Of a DNA stretch of 64,000 bases, positions 54,680 through 63,387 are shown piece by piece (position 1 is the stretch's first letter; each line of letters begins with the position of its first letter). Where the stretch lies: assembly GCF_003385955.1 (NCBI RefSeq), contig NZ_QRDW01000015.1:1-64000 (forward strand), given 5' to 3'. The notes under the pieces were generated by a model that saw nothing but the letters and a program-made list of their open reading frames with translations, made no database searches and was not told where the DNA came from. Both the position numbers and the translations under genes were made by a program. Origin of the DNA: Aestuariispira insulae. Its GTDB lineage: Bacteria; Pseudomonadota; Alphaproteobacteria; UBA8366; Aestuariispiraceae.

Positions 54680-55486
54680 TTAGGCAGAAATCAGGTCCGG
54701 TGGGCGCACGTTATACCCATTGTCGTGTAAATATTTTTTTGCGACATGGACGCTTTGATCATAGTAGTGAAAAATATTTGCAGCAGCAACTGCATCCACA
54801 TTTGTCTCGTCGAGGGCATCCCCGAAATCCCACCAATCTCCGACACCACCAAGAGCGATAACCGGCACCTGAACATTGGTGCTGACGAGGTCAAGCACAG
54901 GCAGATCATATCCCATTCTCATTCCATCATGATCAATGGAATTTAACAAAATCTCTCCTGCCCCCAAACTTTCTACTTGCTTCGCCCAGTCCAACGGCTT
55001 CAAACTTGTTGTTTCCTGCCCATACCCTGTCATTACAACATGATCGCCATCAACTTTCTTCACATCAATCGACACAACGATACATTGTGAACCAAATTCC
55101 TTGGCTGCCTGAGTAATGAACTCCGGCTCGCGGAGAGCCTGGGTATTGATTGAAATTTTGTCTGCGCCGCGTTTCAGTCGATCTTCAATATCTTGAAGCG
55201 ATCGGATCCGCCCACCAAATGTGAGCGGCATGAAACAAACTTTGGAAATCTCTTCCAAAACTTCCAACGGAGTATTCAGACCTCGCTGTTTTTTATCATC
55301 CCGATCACTTCGGTATTTCCCGCCGCGCGAGATATCAAGATAAATAAGTTCGTCGCTTGCCCACGCGCTCAATCGCTGAACCGATGTCACCGGATTACCA
55401 AGATCCTGATGCTTGGCAAACAATTTGCTCTGAACAATATATCCGTCTTTGAGGAGCAAAACGGGAATAAGTCTGTTTTTTTTCAT
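54680..55486 (-). CDS. HisF-like partner of the sugar amidotransferase
   Basis: A 268-residue TIM barrel of the HisA/HisF family. RLIPVLLLKDGYIVQSKLF, ISVNTQ-type strand DKISINTQALREPEFITQAA, IVVSIDVKKVDGDHVVMTGY and EILLNSIDHDGMRMGYDLPV are the barrel strands. In histidine-pathway HisF the first strand reads C-L-D, and that Asp is catalytic; here the position is Leu (VLLLKD), while the second catalytic Asp (SID) remains. It therefore probably guides ammonia, not imidazole-ring closure. It lies 2 bases after hisH-like and 37 bases before the amidotransferase gene, matching the known three-gene arrangement. Confidence 0.9.
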   Translation of the reverse strand: MKKNRLIPVLLLKDGYIVQSKLFAKHQDLGNPVTSVQRLSAWASDELIYLDISRGGKYRSDRDDKKQRGLNTPLEVLEEISKVCFMPLTFGGRIRSLQDIEDRLKRGADKISINTQALREPEFITQAAKEFGSQCIVVSIDVKKVDGDHVVMTGYGQETTSLKPLDWAKQVESLGAGEILLNSIDHDGMRMGYDLPVLDLVSTNVQVPVIALGGVGDWWDFGDALDETNVDAVAAANIFHYYDQSVHVAKKYLHDNGYNVRPPDLISA

Positions 55487-55488
55487 AT

Positions 55489-56109
55489 CTACTGCTGGAT
55501 AGCCAGAAAGTTTTCGATCATTCGACGTCCGGGTTTCTGGCTCTTTTCCGGATGAAACTGAACACCGAGAATATTATCCTTTCCCATTACACAGGGAAAA
55601 GTCTCGCCATAAGTGGTGGTTGCCAGCAACTGGCTTTCATCAATATCCTTGAAAACAAAACTATGCACAAAGTAAAAGTCCCGATTATCCTCAAAGGAAT
55701 TCAAAAGAGGGCACTCGCGCACAATGTCGACATCGTTCCAGCCGATATGCGGCAAACGCACTCCGGAAGCAGAGATTTTACCTACGGTGCCCGACAGCCA
55801 CCCCAATCCATCTGTTTCACCAAATTCATCACTTTTGTCAGCGAGAATTTGAAACCCGACGCATATGCCAAGGAACGGCTTGCCTTTGCCGCAGACCTCC
55901 TCCTCAATCAACTCCATCGGCAACGTGGAGTTAATCTTGGCCATAGCTGCACTAAAGGCCCCAACCCCCGGCAGAAACAAATGCGACGCATTCCGAATAT
56001 CATCGGGGGCGTTGGAAATCACTACGTCATCAGAAATACTCTGGACCATATTATAGACAGATCGAACATTTCCGGACCCATAATCCAATATGCATACGCG
56101 CGAAGACAT
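55489..56109 (-). CDS. HisH-like glutamine amidotransferase, partner of the sugar amidotransferase
   Basis: A 206-residue class I glutaminase. VCILDYGSGNVRSVYNMVQ opens the domain, LFLPGVGAFSAAM carries the oxyanion region, KPFLGICVGFQILADKSDEF has the nucleophile Cys (about residue 87), and ILGVQFHPEKSQKPGRRMIE has the His and Glu of the triad. It releases ammonia from glutamine for use by the HisF-like and WbpG-like partners. I start at the ATG at 56109; upstream in-frame TTGs are possible. A 202-base non-coding gap separates it from the neuB gene. Histidine biosynthesis is unlikely because no other his genes are near. Confidence 0.9.
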   Translation of the reverse strand: MSSRVCILDYGSGNVRSVYNMVQSISDDVVISNAPDDIRNASHLFLPGVGAFSAAMAKINSTLPMELIEEEVCGKGKPFLGICVGFQILADKSDEFGETDGLGWLSGTVGKISASGVRLPHIGWNDVDIVRECPLLNSFEDNRDFYFVHSFVFKDIDESQLLATTTYGETFPCVMGKDNILGVQFHPEKSQKPGRRMIENFLAIQQ

Positions 56110-56311
56110 CGTAAGAATCAACAACCTTGTGAAAATGCGAGGGGTGACGCAAACAGCATCCGAAGGGTATTCGGCATTTCACTGTTTTGCATATTTTTTT
56201 GCGCCAAAACAATCAAAAATGCAAGAGCGTTAACCCTATGGATTACTTCCCCTGCCAGGCTCTCAGAATACTTTAATCGGCCCTGAACCCACTCCTAAAA
56301 ACTCATGGAGT

Positions 56312-57367
56312 TTACAAGAAATCATCCCATTGAAGCACTTTGTCCTCCACCAGATCATGTTTGGCCCTCGCCCCAACGATGACTTCGTAGAATCGAGGCT
56401 CAATGCCGGTTCCCGGTCGTTTCACCTCTAGATCCTGTTCCCGAACAATTTCACCGGCTTTCATTTCCCGATTGATAACCAGGCTGCGCCGCGCCTGTTT
56501 GCGTGATTCCGTCTCACACTCCAAAAGAGGCTTGCCGCCTTCACCCAACAGCATATCGGCGTAGTCACACTGCTCCCTGAAGGCCTTAAAATCATCCGGG
56601 TCCAACGCATGATAATGATCATTACCCGGTTTGCTTTTGTCCAAGGTGTAATGTGTTTCAATGATTCTGGCACCTCTGGACCAAGCTAAAGTCAGAGCGA
56701 GCCCTCCATGACTGGGCGGAACATGGTCGCTATATCCAGTCACATATCGTGGAAAGGTTTCTTTTAGAAAATCAATGCCACGCAGATTGGCATCCTTGGG
56801 ATCCGTCGGATAGGACAGCACGCAATGCAGCAGACAAATATCGGTACACCCTTCCGCTTCGATTACCTCGATCGCTTCATATATCTCAACGATCTTCGCA
56901 GCCCCCACCGACAGAATCATCGGCTTACCCTTAGACGCGCAGCGTCGAAGAAGCGGGAAGTTTGTTACATCCGCAGACGCAATCTTAAACGCCGGCATCA
57001 GACACGCCAGTTCATCCGCAAAATCCAGATCAAACGGGGTGCTCAAAAAATCGATCCCGACATCACTGGCAACCTGGGCCAAAACTTCATACTGTTTAAT
57101 ATCGAAATGGTCATATTTCGAAAACAACTGAAACTGGCTGGTGGTGGATTCCTTTGAGAGATCCCAATAGGAAGGACTGAATTTTGATGCAAGTTTGCCG
57201 GATTTGTAACTCTGAAACTTGATGGCATCGACACCAGCTTCCGCAGCGGCAACAACCATATCCCGCGCAATGCCTAGATCACATTCGTGATTGACGCCCG
57301 CCTCTGCAATCAGATACGGCCGATTTCTGGAGAGGGTAAGTCCCCCAAACTGAATATCCTGTCTCAT
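56312..57367 (-). CDS. neuB: NeuB-type nonulosonic acid synthase
   Basis: A 351-residue condensing enzyme. RPYLIAEAGVNHECDLGIAR (E-x-G-x-N-H) begins the barrel, VDAIKFQSYKSGKLASKFSP follows, and FLSTPFDLDFADELACLMPA and FKIASADVTNFPLLRRCASK are family signatures. A C-terminal SAF antifreeze-like domain runs from about residue 285 (ARRSLVINREMKAGEIVREQ then DLEVKRPGTGIEPRFYE). NeuB, PseI and LegI join PEP to a six-carbon amino sugar to make a nine-carbon acid. Which sugar is used cannot be told. The ATG at 57367 overlaps the GT2 stop (ATGA). No NeuC-type 2-epimerase or dehydratase is in the window. Confidence 0.94.
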   Translation of the reverse strand: MRQDIQFGGLTLSRNRPYLIAEAGVNHECDLGIARDMVVAAAEAGVDAIKFQSYKSGKLASKFSPSYWDLSKESTTSQFQLFSKYDHFDIKQYEVLAQVASDVGIDFLSTPFDLDFADELACLMPAFKIASADVTNFPLLRRCASKGKPMILSVGAAKIVEIYEAIEVIEAEGCTDICLLHCVLSYPTDPKDANLRGIDFLKETFPRYVTGYSDHVPPSHGGLALTLAWSRGARIIETHYTLDKSKPGNDHYHALDPDDFKAFREQCDYADMLLGEGGKPLLECETESRKQARRSLVINREMKAGEIVREQDLEVKRPGTGIEPRFYEVIVGARAKHDLVEDKVLQWDDFL

Positions 57368-58029
57368 TGGCCCTTTTGCTTTCTTCTGCTCTCCTTGATA
57401 GCAGACAGCTTTTGCCTGAACTCGCACATAAGGTCGGCATTTTTTGTAATATTGTGATGGTGCTTGGTATAGCGATATAGCGGCAAGTGAACATTGCCGA
57501 TTTCAAACTTCTCCTCGTAACGGATGCGTAACTCCTCATCTTCACATAATAGCATCCGTTCATCATAAAGACCTACGTCAATTAGATTTTCTTTGCGGAA
57601 CATAATACCGCAGGCGATGGGATCTTTCATTGCGGAATAGCGTTCAAGATGCTGCTCATCCTCATCAACCTCGTAATAGTCACAAGCCACAGCTCCCCAT
57701 TCGGGATTAAAGGCGAGATGCATTTCTTCGATATAGAGCAGATCCTCATGCATATAGTCATCAGAATCCAGATGCATCACAAAACGCCCTTTGGCTTTCC
57801 TGATACCTGTATTGCGCGCCGCCGGCAGCCCCTTGTTTCCATCATGAAAAATGGACACCACCTCTTCGCCGAAGTCTGTAATCACCGCGCGAGAACTGTC
57901 TGTCGAGCCATCATCGACGACAATCACTTCAAAATCATCTCGGGGAAACCGCTGGGAAATTGCACTACGTATGGCACGCGCGATAAATTTTTGCCGGTTA
58001 TAGCATGTAATGATAATACTAACTTTCAT
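57364..58029 (-). CDS. Family 2 glycosyltransferase
   Basis: A 221-residue GT-A enzyme. VSIIITCYNRQKFIARAIRS is the N-terminal strand, FEVIVVDDGSTDSSRAVITD binds the nucleotide, and GRFVMHLDSDDYMHEDLLYI holds the DxD metal motif. It is short, with essentially only the catalytic domain. I start at the ATG at 58029; the preceding GTG is also in frame. The stop overlaps neuB and the start overlaps spsF by 11 bases, so it is embedded in the nonulosonate gene group. Its transfer reaction is unknown. Confidence 0.92.
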   Translation of the reverse strand: MKVSIIITCYNRQKFIARAIRSAISQRFPRDDFEVIVVDDGSTDSSRAVITDFGEEVVSIFHDGNKGLPAARNTGIRKAKGRFVMHLDSDDYMHEDLLYIEEMHLAFNPEWGAVACDYYEVDEDEQHLERYSAMKDPIACGIMFRKENLIDVGLYDERMLLCEDEELRIRYEEKFEIGNVHLPLYRYTKHHHNITKNADLMCEFRQKLSAIKESRRKQKGQ

Positions 58030-58765
58030 CACTCAATCCTTCATACATCGCACTCCGCTTCTCACCAATATTCATCTTTGCGATGAGAGGGTTTTCTTCA
58101 AGGAACCCGATGATGTCGTTCATCAGGAAAATCTGCCCCTCCCGATAGAGTGAGGAATAGACCGCCTCTGCCATCTGGAAATCCGCCTCCGTATCAATTG
58201 TCCAGCGATACTGCGGATATCCTTGATCGCATGCGATATTCCGTTGAGGAAACCGGTCAGGATTGCGATAGAAAAACTGCGTCACATGCTCCCGTTCAAA
58301 AGGATCCTTAGCCTCTTTGCCGGCGCATTCTAAAGCCGCATAAGTGAACACTTCCGCATCAAGACCTTCCGGATAGGATGGCGGATTATTATTGCTGGCA
58401 AAAGCCAATCCGTTCTCCAGAAGGCAATCGACAACCAAATCGGTAATCACCGGGTCCTTAAAGGGATCATCGGCAGTAATTCGGGCGATAACATCGGCGC
58501 CCACAGCGTTAGCGGCCTTGCAATAGCGCCCTAAAACATCGGCTTCACTGCCGCGAACGCACAAAATGCCATTTTGTTCGCACCATGCTTGAAGAACGTC
58601 ATCAGCCGGGCTCACTGTCGTGGCTAGCACAATATCCGTTATCCGGCGGCTAAAGCGAAGGCGTTCAACAATATGGGCAATCAACGGCTTTCCCGCGAGC
58701 GGTCGCATAACCTTCCCCGGTAGCCTTGTGGCCCCCATGCGTGCCTGGATGATAGCGGTAATCAT
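58019..58765 (-). CDS. spsF: SpsF-like cytidylyltransferase
   Basis: A 248-residue nucleotidyltransferase. ITAIIQARMGATRLPGKVMR is the SpsF signature at residues 2-21, PLAGKPLIAHIVERLRFSRR follows, and VGADVIARITADDPFKDPVI is the D-x-P region. The family resembles CMP-KDO synthetase and is common in nonulosonic-acid and surface-polysaccharide loci, often next to a NeuB and a DegT aminotransferase. It is distinct from the neuA-like gene at 49635, so two different sugars or two activation steps may be involved. The gene lies 5 bases downstream of an SDR. Confidence 0.92.
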   Translation of the reverse strand: MITAIIQARMGATRLPGKVMRPLAGKPLIAHIVERLRFSRRITDIVLATTVSPADDVLQAWCEQNGILCVRGSEADVLGRYCKAANAVGADVIARITADDPFKDPVITDLVVDCLLENGLAFASNNNPPSYPEGLDAEVFTYAALECAGKEAKDPFEREHVTQFFYRNPDRFPQRNIACDQGYPQYRWTIDTEADFQMAEAVYSSLYREGQIFLMNDIIGFLEENPLIAKMNIGEKRSAMYEGLSDES

Positions 58766-58770
58766 AGCGT

Positions 58771-59562
58771 TTACCAGGCCGTCCAGCCGCCTTCGACCAG
58801 CACATTGCTGCCAGTGCTGTAGGAAGACGCATCAGATGCAAGATAAAGAACTGAACCTACAATCTCTTCAGCCTTCATCATACGCTTCATCGGAGACATG
58901 GCGCTAAAACGGTTTTCGAAGGCTTCTTCATGATGGTTCCAGACCCCGTGCGGCGTGATGCAATTCACACGCACTCCCCTGGACGCCCAATAGCAGCCCA
59001 GATACTGGGTCAGCATAATCACTCCGCCCTTGCTAGCGCTGTACGCGACAGGATTACCCATCTGATTATCTTCATACAGTGCCGGATTCGATGAAACCAC
59101 GCCATAAGTTGACGCCATGTTGATGACAGATCCCGCCCCCTGCTTCAGCATCTGGCTCCCGAAATCCCTACAGGTCAAGAAAGTACCTTTTAGGTTTACA
59201 TCCAAGACATGGTCCCAAAGCTCTTCAGGGAAATTTTCGGCCTGCCCTTCCAGAAAGCCCTTCGGTTTTGCATGGTGGTTGTTAATCAAGACATCCACCT
59301 GCCCGAAATGCTCCAGGGTTTTACTCAGCAACTGTGCAACGCTGTTGGCGTCGGCAACGTCTGTCGGCACCCCGATACAGCTATCGCCGAACGAAGCCGC
59401 AAAAGCTTCCGGATCTGCCGCCTCAACATCAGCGATTACAAGTTTGGCCCCTCTTTGATGAAGTGCCTCCACAATCGCACGGCCGATCAAACCGCATCCG
59501 CCGGTCAAAACAACCGTCTTCCCAGCAACATTAAAGACCGGATCAAAAACCTGTTCTGACAT
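58771..59562 (-). CDS. SDR-family oxidoreductase with intact active site
   Basis: A 263-residue SDR. KTVVLTGGCGLIGRAIVEAL binds NAD(P), VDVLINNHHAKPKGFLEGQA holds a variant NNxx motif (NNHH in place of NNAG), SVINMASTYGVVSSNPALYE has the catalytic Ser, and NPVAYSASKGGVIMLTQYLG has the YxxxK. The end of the protein (SDASSYSTGSNVLVEGGWTAW) is typical of the FabG-like subfamily. It lies between spsF and the aminotransferase and resembles PtmA-like dehydrogenases of nonulosonate loci; a sugar keto-reduction or oxidation is inferred. The ATG overlaps the DegT stop by one base (TAATG). Confidence 0.92.
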   Translation of the reverse strand: MSEQVFDPVFNVAGKTVVLTGGCGLIGRAIVEALHQRGAKLVIADVEAADPEAFAASFGDSCIGVPTDVADANSVAQLLSKTLEHFGQVDVLINNHHAKPKGFLEGQAENFPEELWDHVLDVNLKGTFLTCRDFGSQMLKQGAGSVINMASTYGVVSSNPALYEDNQMGNPVAYSASKGGVIMLTQYLGCYWASRGVRVNCITPHGVWNHHEEAFENRFSAMSPMKRMMKAEEIVGSVLYLASDASSYSTGSNVLVEGGWTAW

Positions 59563-60740
59563 TAACCTGCAAACTCCCTGGCTGTTCTATGCAAAATTTC
59601 AGCTTGCTTCTCAGCCCGGCGAACATCCCAATAATTGGTCTTCAACTGAAGCATGCGCGGTTGAAGTTTCTCGGCAACAGGACACAAACCAGCTTCGTAA
59701 GGCTGGGTGACTCCATCCATATTTTGAACATCTTTTTGAAAATAGGGCTCCATATAATTCAGCAGCCAAGCCGCGTAATAATTGTCCCCGCCATTCCCTT
59801 GATGCAGTTTCCGGAAAGTGAACCAATCTTCTTCAGGTTTGTCTGTTTCCAGTTGAAGGGCGCAAGCCCAGTGGGCGTTCTTGTAACCTTTAGGCTCTGC
59901 CTGCGGCCGCAGAAACGAAAACTCCGCTACGGCCTGCTCAAAAAGCTTGGCAGCTTTAACACGGGCATCAACCAATTCATCCAAACGCTCAAGCTGAGCC
60001 AACGAAACGGCGGCATTGATCTCAGACAACCGGTAATTGTAACCTAGGCACACATGCCTGGCAAAGTTCGGGCTCTGAATGTCATCCTTACTGATGGAAC
60101 CCTTCTTAGCTCCAACGGTAGAATAACCGAGATTCGCAATGCGGCGGGCCTTATTGGCCAGTTCTTCGGTCTTAGCCGTGAGCATCCCACCATTTCCGCA
60201 GGTCATATGTTTGGAAGCCTGAAAACTATAGCTCGCAAACTCACCAAACTGGCCGACTAATTTTTCTTTATACTCTCCCAAAAAACACTCAGCATTGTCC
60301 TCTACAAGACCCAGCCCATGCTCCCGGCACACCTCCATCAGGCGGTCATAGTCAGGCGCCAGCCCATAAAGGGAAACCGAAATCACGGCCCTGGTTTTAT
60401 CGGTAATCTTACGCCGGACATCTTCCGGATCAATTGTAAAAGTTTCCGCATCCACATCAGCAAAAACGGGAATTCCGCCCGCCTGCAATACTGCGAAGGC
60501 AGTGCTTCCCATCGTCAACGGCGGCACAATCACCTCGTCACCGGCGCCGACATCCAGGGCAAGCAAGGCGGTATGCATCGTTGCGGTACCGTTAACATGT
60601 CCAATCGAATAGCCAACGCCGAACTTGTCACAGAACGCCGCCTCAAGTCGTGAGTTGAAGATATTCCCCAACGACGACCGGAAACAATATTCCAAGGCTT
60701 CAGCTACATACAGTTTCTCAAGATCGGAAATACGCTGCAT
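59562..60740 (-). CDS. DegT/DnrJ/EryC1/StrS-family aminotransferase
   Basis: A 392-residue fold type I PLP enzyme. YSIGHVNGTATMHTALLALD and GDEVIVPPLTMGSTAFAVLQ form the cofactor pocket, LGLVEDNAECFLGEYKEKLV carries the PLP Asp, and FASYSFQASKHMTCGNGGML carries the Schiff-base Lys (about residue 184). NYRLSEINAAVSLAQLERLD is the standard family C-terminal helix. It adds an amino group to a nucleotide-linked or free keto sugar; a catalytic Lys is present, so it is an aminotransferase and not a dehydratase. It is the first gene after a 114-base gap downstream of the ABC exporter. Confidence 0.93.
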   Translation of the reverse strand: MQRISDLEKLYVAEALEYCFRSSLGNIFNSRLEAAFCDKFGVGYSIGHVNGTATMHTALLALDVGAGDEVIVPPLTMGSTAFAVLQAGGIPVFADVDAETFTIDPEDVRRKITDKTRAVISVSLYGLAPDYDRLMEVCREHGLGLVEDNAECFLGEYKEKLVGQFGEFASYSFQASKHMTCGNGGMLTAKTEELANKARRIANLGYSTVGAKKGSISKDDIQSPNFARHVCLGYNYRLSEINAAVSLAQLERLDELVDARVKAAKLFEQAVAEFSFLRPQAEPKGYKNAHWACALQLETDKPEEDWFTFRKLHQGNGGDNYYAAWLLNYMEPYFQKDVQNMDGVTQPYEAGLCPVAEKLQPRMLQLKTNYWDVRRAEKQAEILHRTAREFAG

Positions 60741-60854
60741 TAAATTACCTCTTTCGGGACTTCTTGGAGGATGAAACTATCTTCATTTCCAACCATTTTC
60801 TTAACTTCGATTACGCTGCCATGCAAGCAATCATAAATGACTTCGCAGACCGGA

Positions 60855-62744
60855 TTATGAATCTGATCTGGCGGCAGGTTTGCGACTGTTTTCAGCCTTT
60901 TCCAGACTTTGTAATTCTGCCATTTCCCTGAATAAACCGCCCCGCTTCATGAGATCATTCCAGGATCCATTTTCAACAACGCGGCCATTTTCCAGGACAT
61001 AAATTTCTCTGGCATCACGAATCGCTGAAAAGCGGTGTGCGATCACAAGAATAGCCAGATCCGAATAGTTTTCTTTTAAACGCTGCAGGATTTCATTTTC
61101 AGATAGAGCATCTTGCGCGCTGGTAGCTTCATCTAAGATGAGCAGTTTCGGCCGTCTGACCAACGCTCTGGCAATCAGAATTTTCTGACGTTGTCCGCCC
61201 GACAATGCTATGTCCTTACCACCAACTACCGTATCGTAGCCTTCTGGCAAGTTATCAATATAGTCCGAAATGCCGGAATTTTCTGCCGCCTGCACAATAC
61301 GGGATCGGGGAATACCAGAATCAAACATGGAAATATTTTCCGCTATCGTACCGTAAAAAATATGTCCATGTTGCTGGATCATAGAAATTGTCAGGCGCCA
61401 TTGTTCCAGCGGGAATTCCATTATATCTCGCCCACTGACGGTGATGGTGCCCTTCGCCGGGTCCAGAAAACGTGTCAGTAACTTGATGACCGTGCTCTTG
61501 CCGGCACCAGAAGGCCCCACCAGCGCCGTCACTGTATTGGGCCTCAAAGAGATATTAACATCATGAAGGATCGGCGCACCCTCTGCACCATATCCACAAG
61601 TCACCCCATTTAGCTGGATGACATCAGTTTCCTCCCGATAAGTACATTTTTTTTCTTGCAAAGCAGGCTCGTGCGGCCCAGCCTTCGCAACATCCCGCTT
61701 GTCCATGAATTCTAACAGTGCCTGCGCACCGACAACCTTGTTTAAGAGCGAAGAACGGTTCACATTGAATTGGGATATGGGCCCATAGAGCCTAACCACA
61801 AGAAATAAAACCAGCAACGACCGCTCTATCGTCAAAAGGGATTCATTTGGTGGCGTCAAAACATCCAGAAGGATGAGAATACCCCCTATCATCAGCAGCC
61901 CCAATCCACGTTGCAACGGGCTCACAGAAGAGGACACCAAAGCAAGCCAGAGCCGGTCACGCCGGATATTGCCCGCCAACTGATCTTGGCGCTCCAAGAA
62001 AGTAGCCTGGCGGTTGTTCATGATCACCTCAACCAAACCATATACGACATCATGCAGTCGATCATGATAGGTCAGGTTCGTTTGGCGGAGTTTCCCACCT
62101 ATCTCCTCTTGAACAGTGACCAATTTGTTTGTCAGAAAAAGAACAATTCCGACGACAAGAGAAACAACCAAGAATGGATAAGGTTCTAATATAAAAAGAG
62201 TGAAAATATATAGAACTGCAACAACTAATACATTGAACGTCAAAACAACTTCAGAAATAAAATTTGAAAATGAACTTGAATAGTTCATTATCTGAAGAAT
62301 AAGATCATTTTTCTTGGCCGATTTAATCGATTCATGGTCATCAGAAACCAAATTTTCCGTAAGCTTTTTCTTGAGCTCGTATTCGATGACGGCAGCCAGT
62401 TTTGCGGGTAGGTACTGGCTCAGATATAGCATTCCTTCACGCAATATCTGCAGCAGGACAATCAGACCGATCGACACAAGCAACAGATTATCCGCCCCCA
62501 CAAGATCCCTTGGAATAGTAACCTCAGCAAGCAATGGAATCGGTATCTGCGTCGCACCGTCGTTCGGCGCAATGGCGAGAACCGCGACTACTCCTGCGGA
62601 GACGATGTCGAATGCCACAATGGCCAGCCCAATAAAAACTAAAGATATCACCGTCCCCTTGAACGCCATGAGATAAGGCAGGCTCCTATAAAAAACCCAC
62701 TCGAAGCGTTCCGAAAAGAAATATCTCAATACAAAGGAAATCAT
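60855..62744 (-). CDS. ABC exporter, fused membrane and ATPase domains (MsbA-like)
   Basis: A 629-residue half-transporter. About six transmembrane helices lie in residues 25-320. The ATPase domain follows, with Walker A VTALVGPSGAGKSTVIKLLT, the Q-loop SMIQQHGHIFYGTIAENISM, the signature LSGGQRQKILIARALVRRPK, Walker B LLILDEATSAQDA and switch LVIAHRFSAIRDA. All residues are intact. It may flip a lipid-linked oligosaccharide (PglK-like) or export a lipid-bound glycan at the inner membrane; no separate Wzx flippase is visible, so this protein is a candidate. It lies 114 bases upstream of the DegT gene and 50 bases downstream of the acetyltransferase. Confidence 0.93.
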   Translation of the reverse strand: MISFVLRYFFSERFEWVFYRSLPYLMAFKGTVISLVFIGLAIVAFDIVSAGVVAVLAIAPNDGATQIPIPLLAEVTIPRDLVGADNLLLVSIGLIVLLQILREGMLYLSQYLPAKLAAVIEYELKKKLTENLVSDDHESIKSAKKNDLILQIMNYSSSFSNFISEVVLTFNVLVVAVLYIFTLFILEPYPFLVVSLVVGIVLFLTNKLVTVQEEIGGKLRQTNLTYHDRLHDVVYGLVEVIMNNRQATFLERQDQLAGNIRRDRLWLALVSSSVSPLQRGLGLLMIGGILILLDVLTPPNESLLTIERSLLVLFLVVRLYGPISQFNVNRSSLLNKVVGAQALLEFMDKRDVAKAGPHEPALQEKKCTYREETDVIQLNGVTCGYGAEGAPILHDVNISLRPNTVTALVGPSGAGKSTVIKLLTRFLDPAKGTITVSGRDIMEFPLEQWRLTISMIQQHGHIFYGTIAENISMFDSGIPRSRIVQAAENSGISDYIDNLPEGYDTVVGGKDIALSGGQRQKILIARALVRRPKLLILDEATSAQDALSENEILQRLKENYSDLAILVIAHRFSAIRDAREIYVLENGRVVENGSWNDLMKRGGLFREMAELQSLEKAENSRKPAARSDS

Positions 62745-62794
62745 TAACCTGTTCCTAAACCGTCAAAAACTCGACCCTGACGGTTCTTGCAAAA

Positions 62795-63307
62795 TTAAGA
62801 GTTAGATAGTTGGGAGACTCCATTACCAAGGGTTTCAATCCGTCGTATCACCTTCGCTGGAATCCCCCCGACAATAGTATTTTCAGACACATCTTTGTTA
62901 ACCACCGCGCCAGCCGCAACAACGGCATTGTCTCCTATCGTCACGCCCCCGAGAATCTTCGCCCCGGCTGCAAGCCAAACATTGTTGCCAATCTTTATCG
63001 GCTGCGTTTTTGTTCGGCCCGAATAGGCCCCACCATCAATAATGTGATCAGCATTCACAATGATCACATTATTGGCTATCTGGCAGTGACTGCCGATTTC
63101 AATCCTGTCACTCGCTCGAATGTAGACGCGTTCCCCCACATGGGTATGGTCCCCTATCGTCACCAGCTTTGGATGGATAATCATAACGTCCCGCTTCAAC
63201 AGCACCCCTTCGCCAATTCGGCCTAGCTGTCTTTTCAGATCTTCCCGCCGGGTTTCATCCATCATTCGATCCAGTCTTAACAGCCAACGACGCACCAATC
63301 TCTTCAT
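62795..63307 (-). CDS. Hexapeptide-repeat O-acetyltransferase
   Basis: A 170-residue left-handed beta-helix protein. I-x-x-x-x-x repeats run from about residue 45 to 150, including MIIHPKLVTIGDHTHVGERV, NNVWLAAGAKILGGVTIGDN, AVVAAGAVVNKDVSENTIVG and GIPAKVIRRIE. An N-terminal basic helical stretch is typical of the CysE/NodL/WbbJ group, and the AAG-x-V-x-x-D signature is clear. It probably O- or N-acetylates a sugar using acetyl-CoA. It is 50 bases upstream of the ABC exporter and 80 bases downstream of the partial gene at the right edge. Serine acetyltransferase is an alternative, made less likely by its short length. Confidence 0.9.
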   Translation of the reverse strand: MKRLVRRWLLRLDRMMDETRREDLKRQLGRIGEGVLLKRDVMIIHPKLVTIGDHTHVGERVYIRASDRIEIGSHCQIANNVIIVNADHIIDGGAYSGRTKTQPIKIGNNVWLAAGAKILGGVTIGDNAVVAAGAVVNKDVSENTIVGGIPAKVIRRIETLGNGVSQLSNS

Positions 63308-63387
63308 CTTTTCTCTTCCCCGTTGTCCTGTTGCAATAAAATTGGCATGAAGGCGGAATGTCGGCCAATTTCAATACAGCGCGGCTG

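Noticed and set aside
54680-56109. Histidine biosynthesis hisF and hisH
   Set aside because: HisF has lost the first catalytic Asp, no other his genes are present, and the pair adjoins a sugar amidotransferase.
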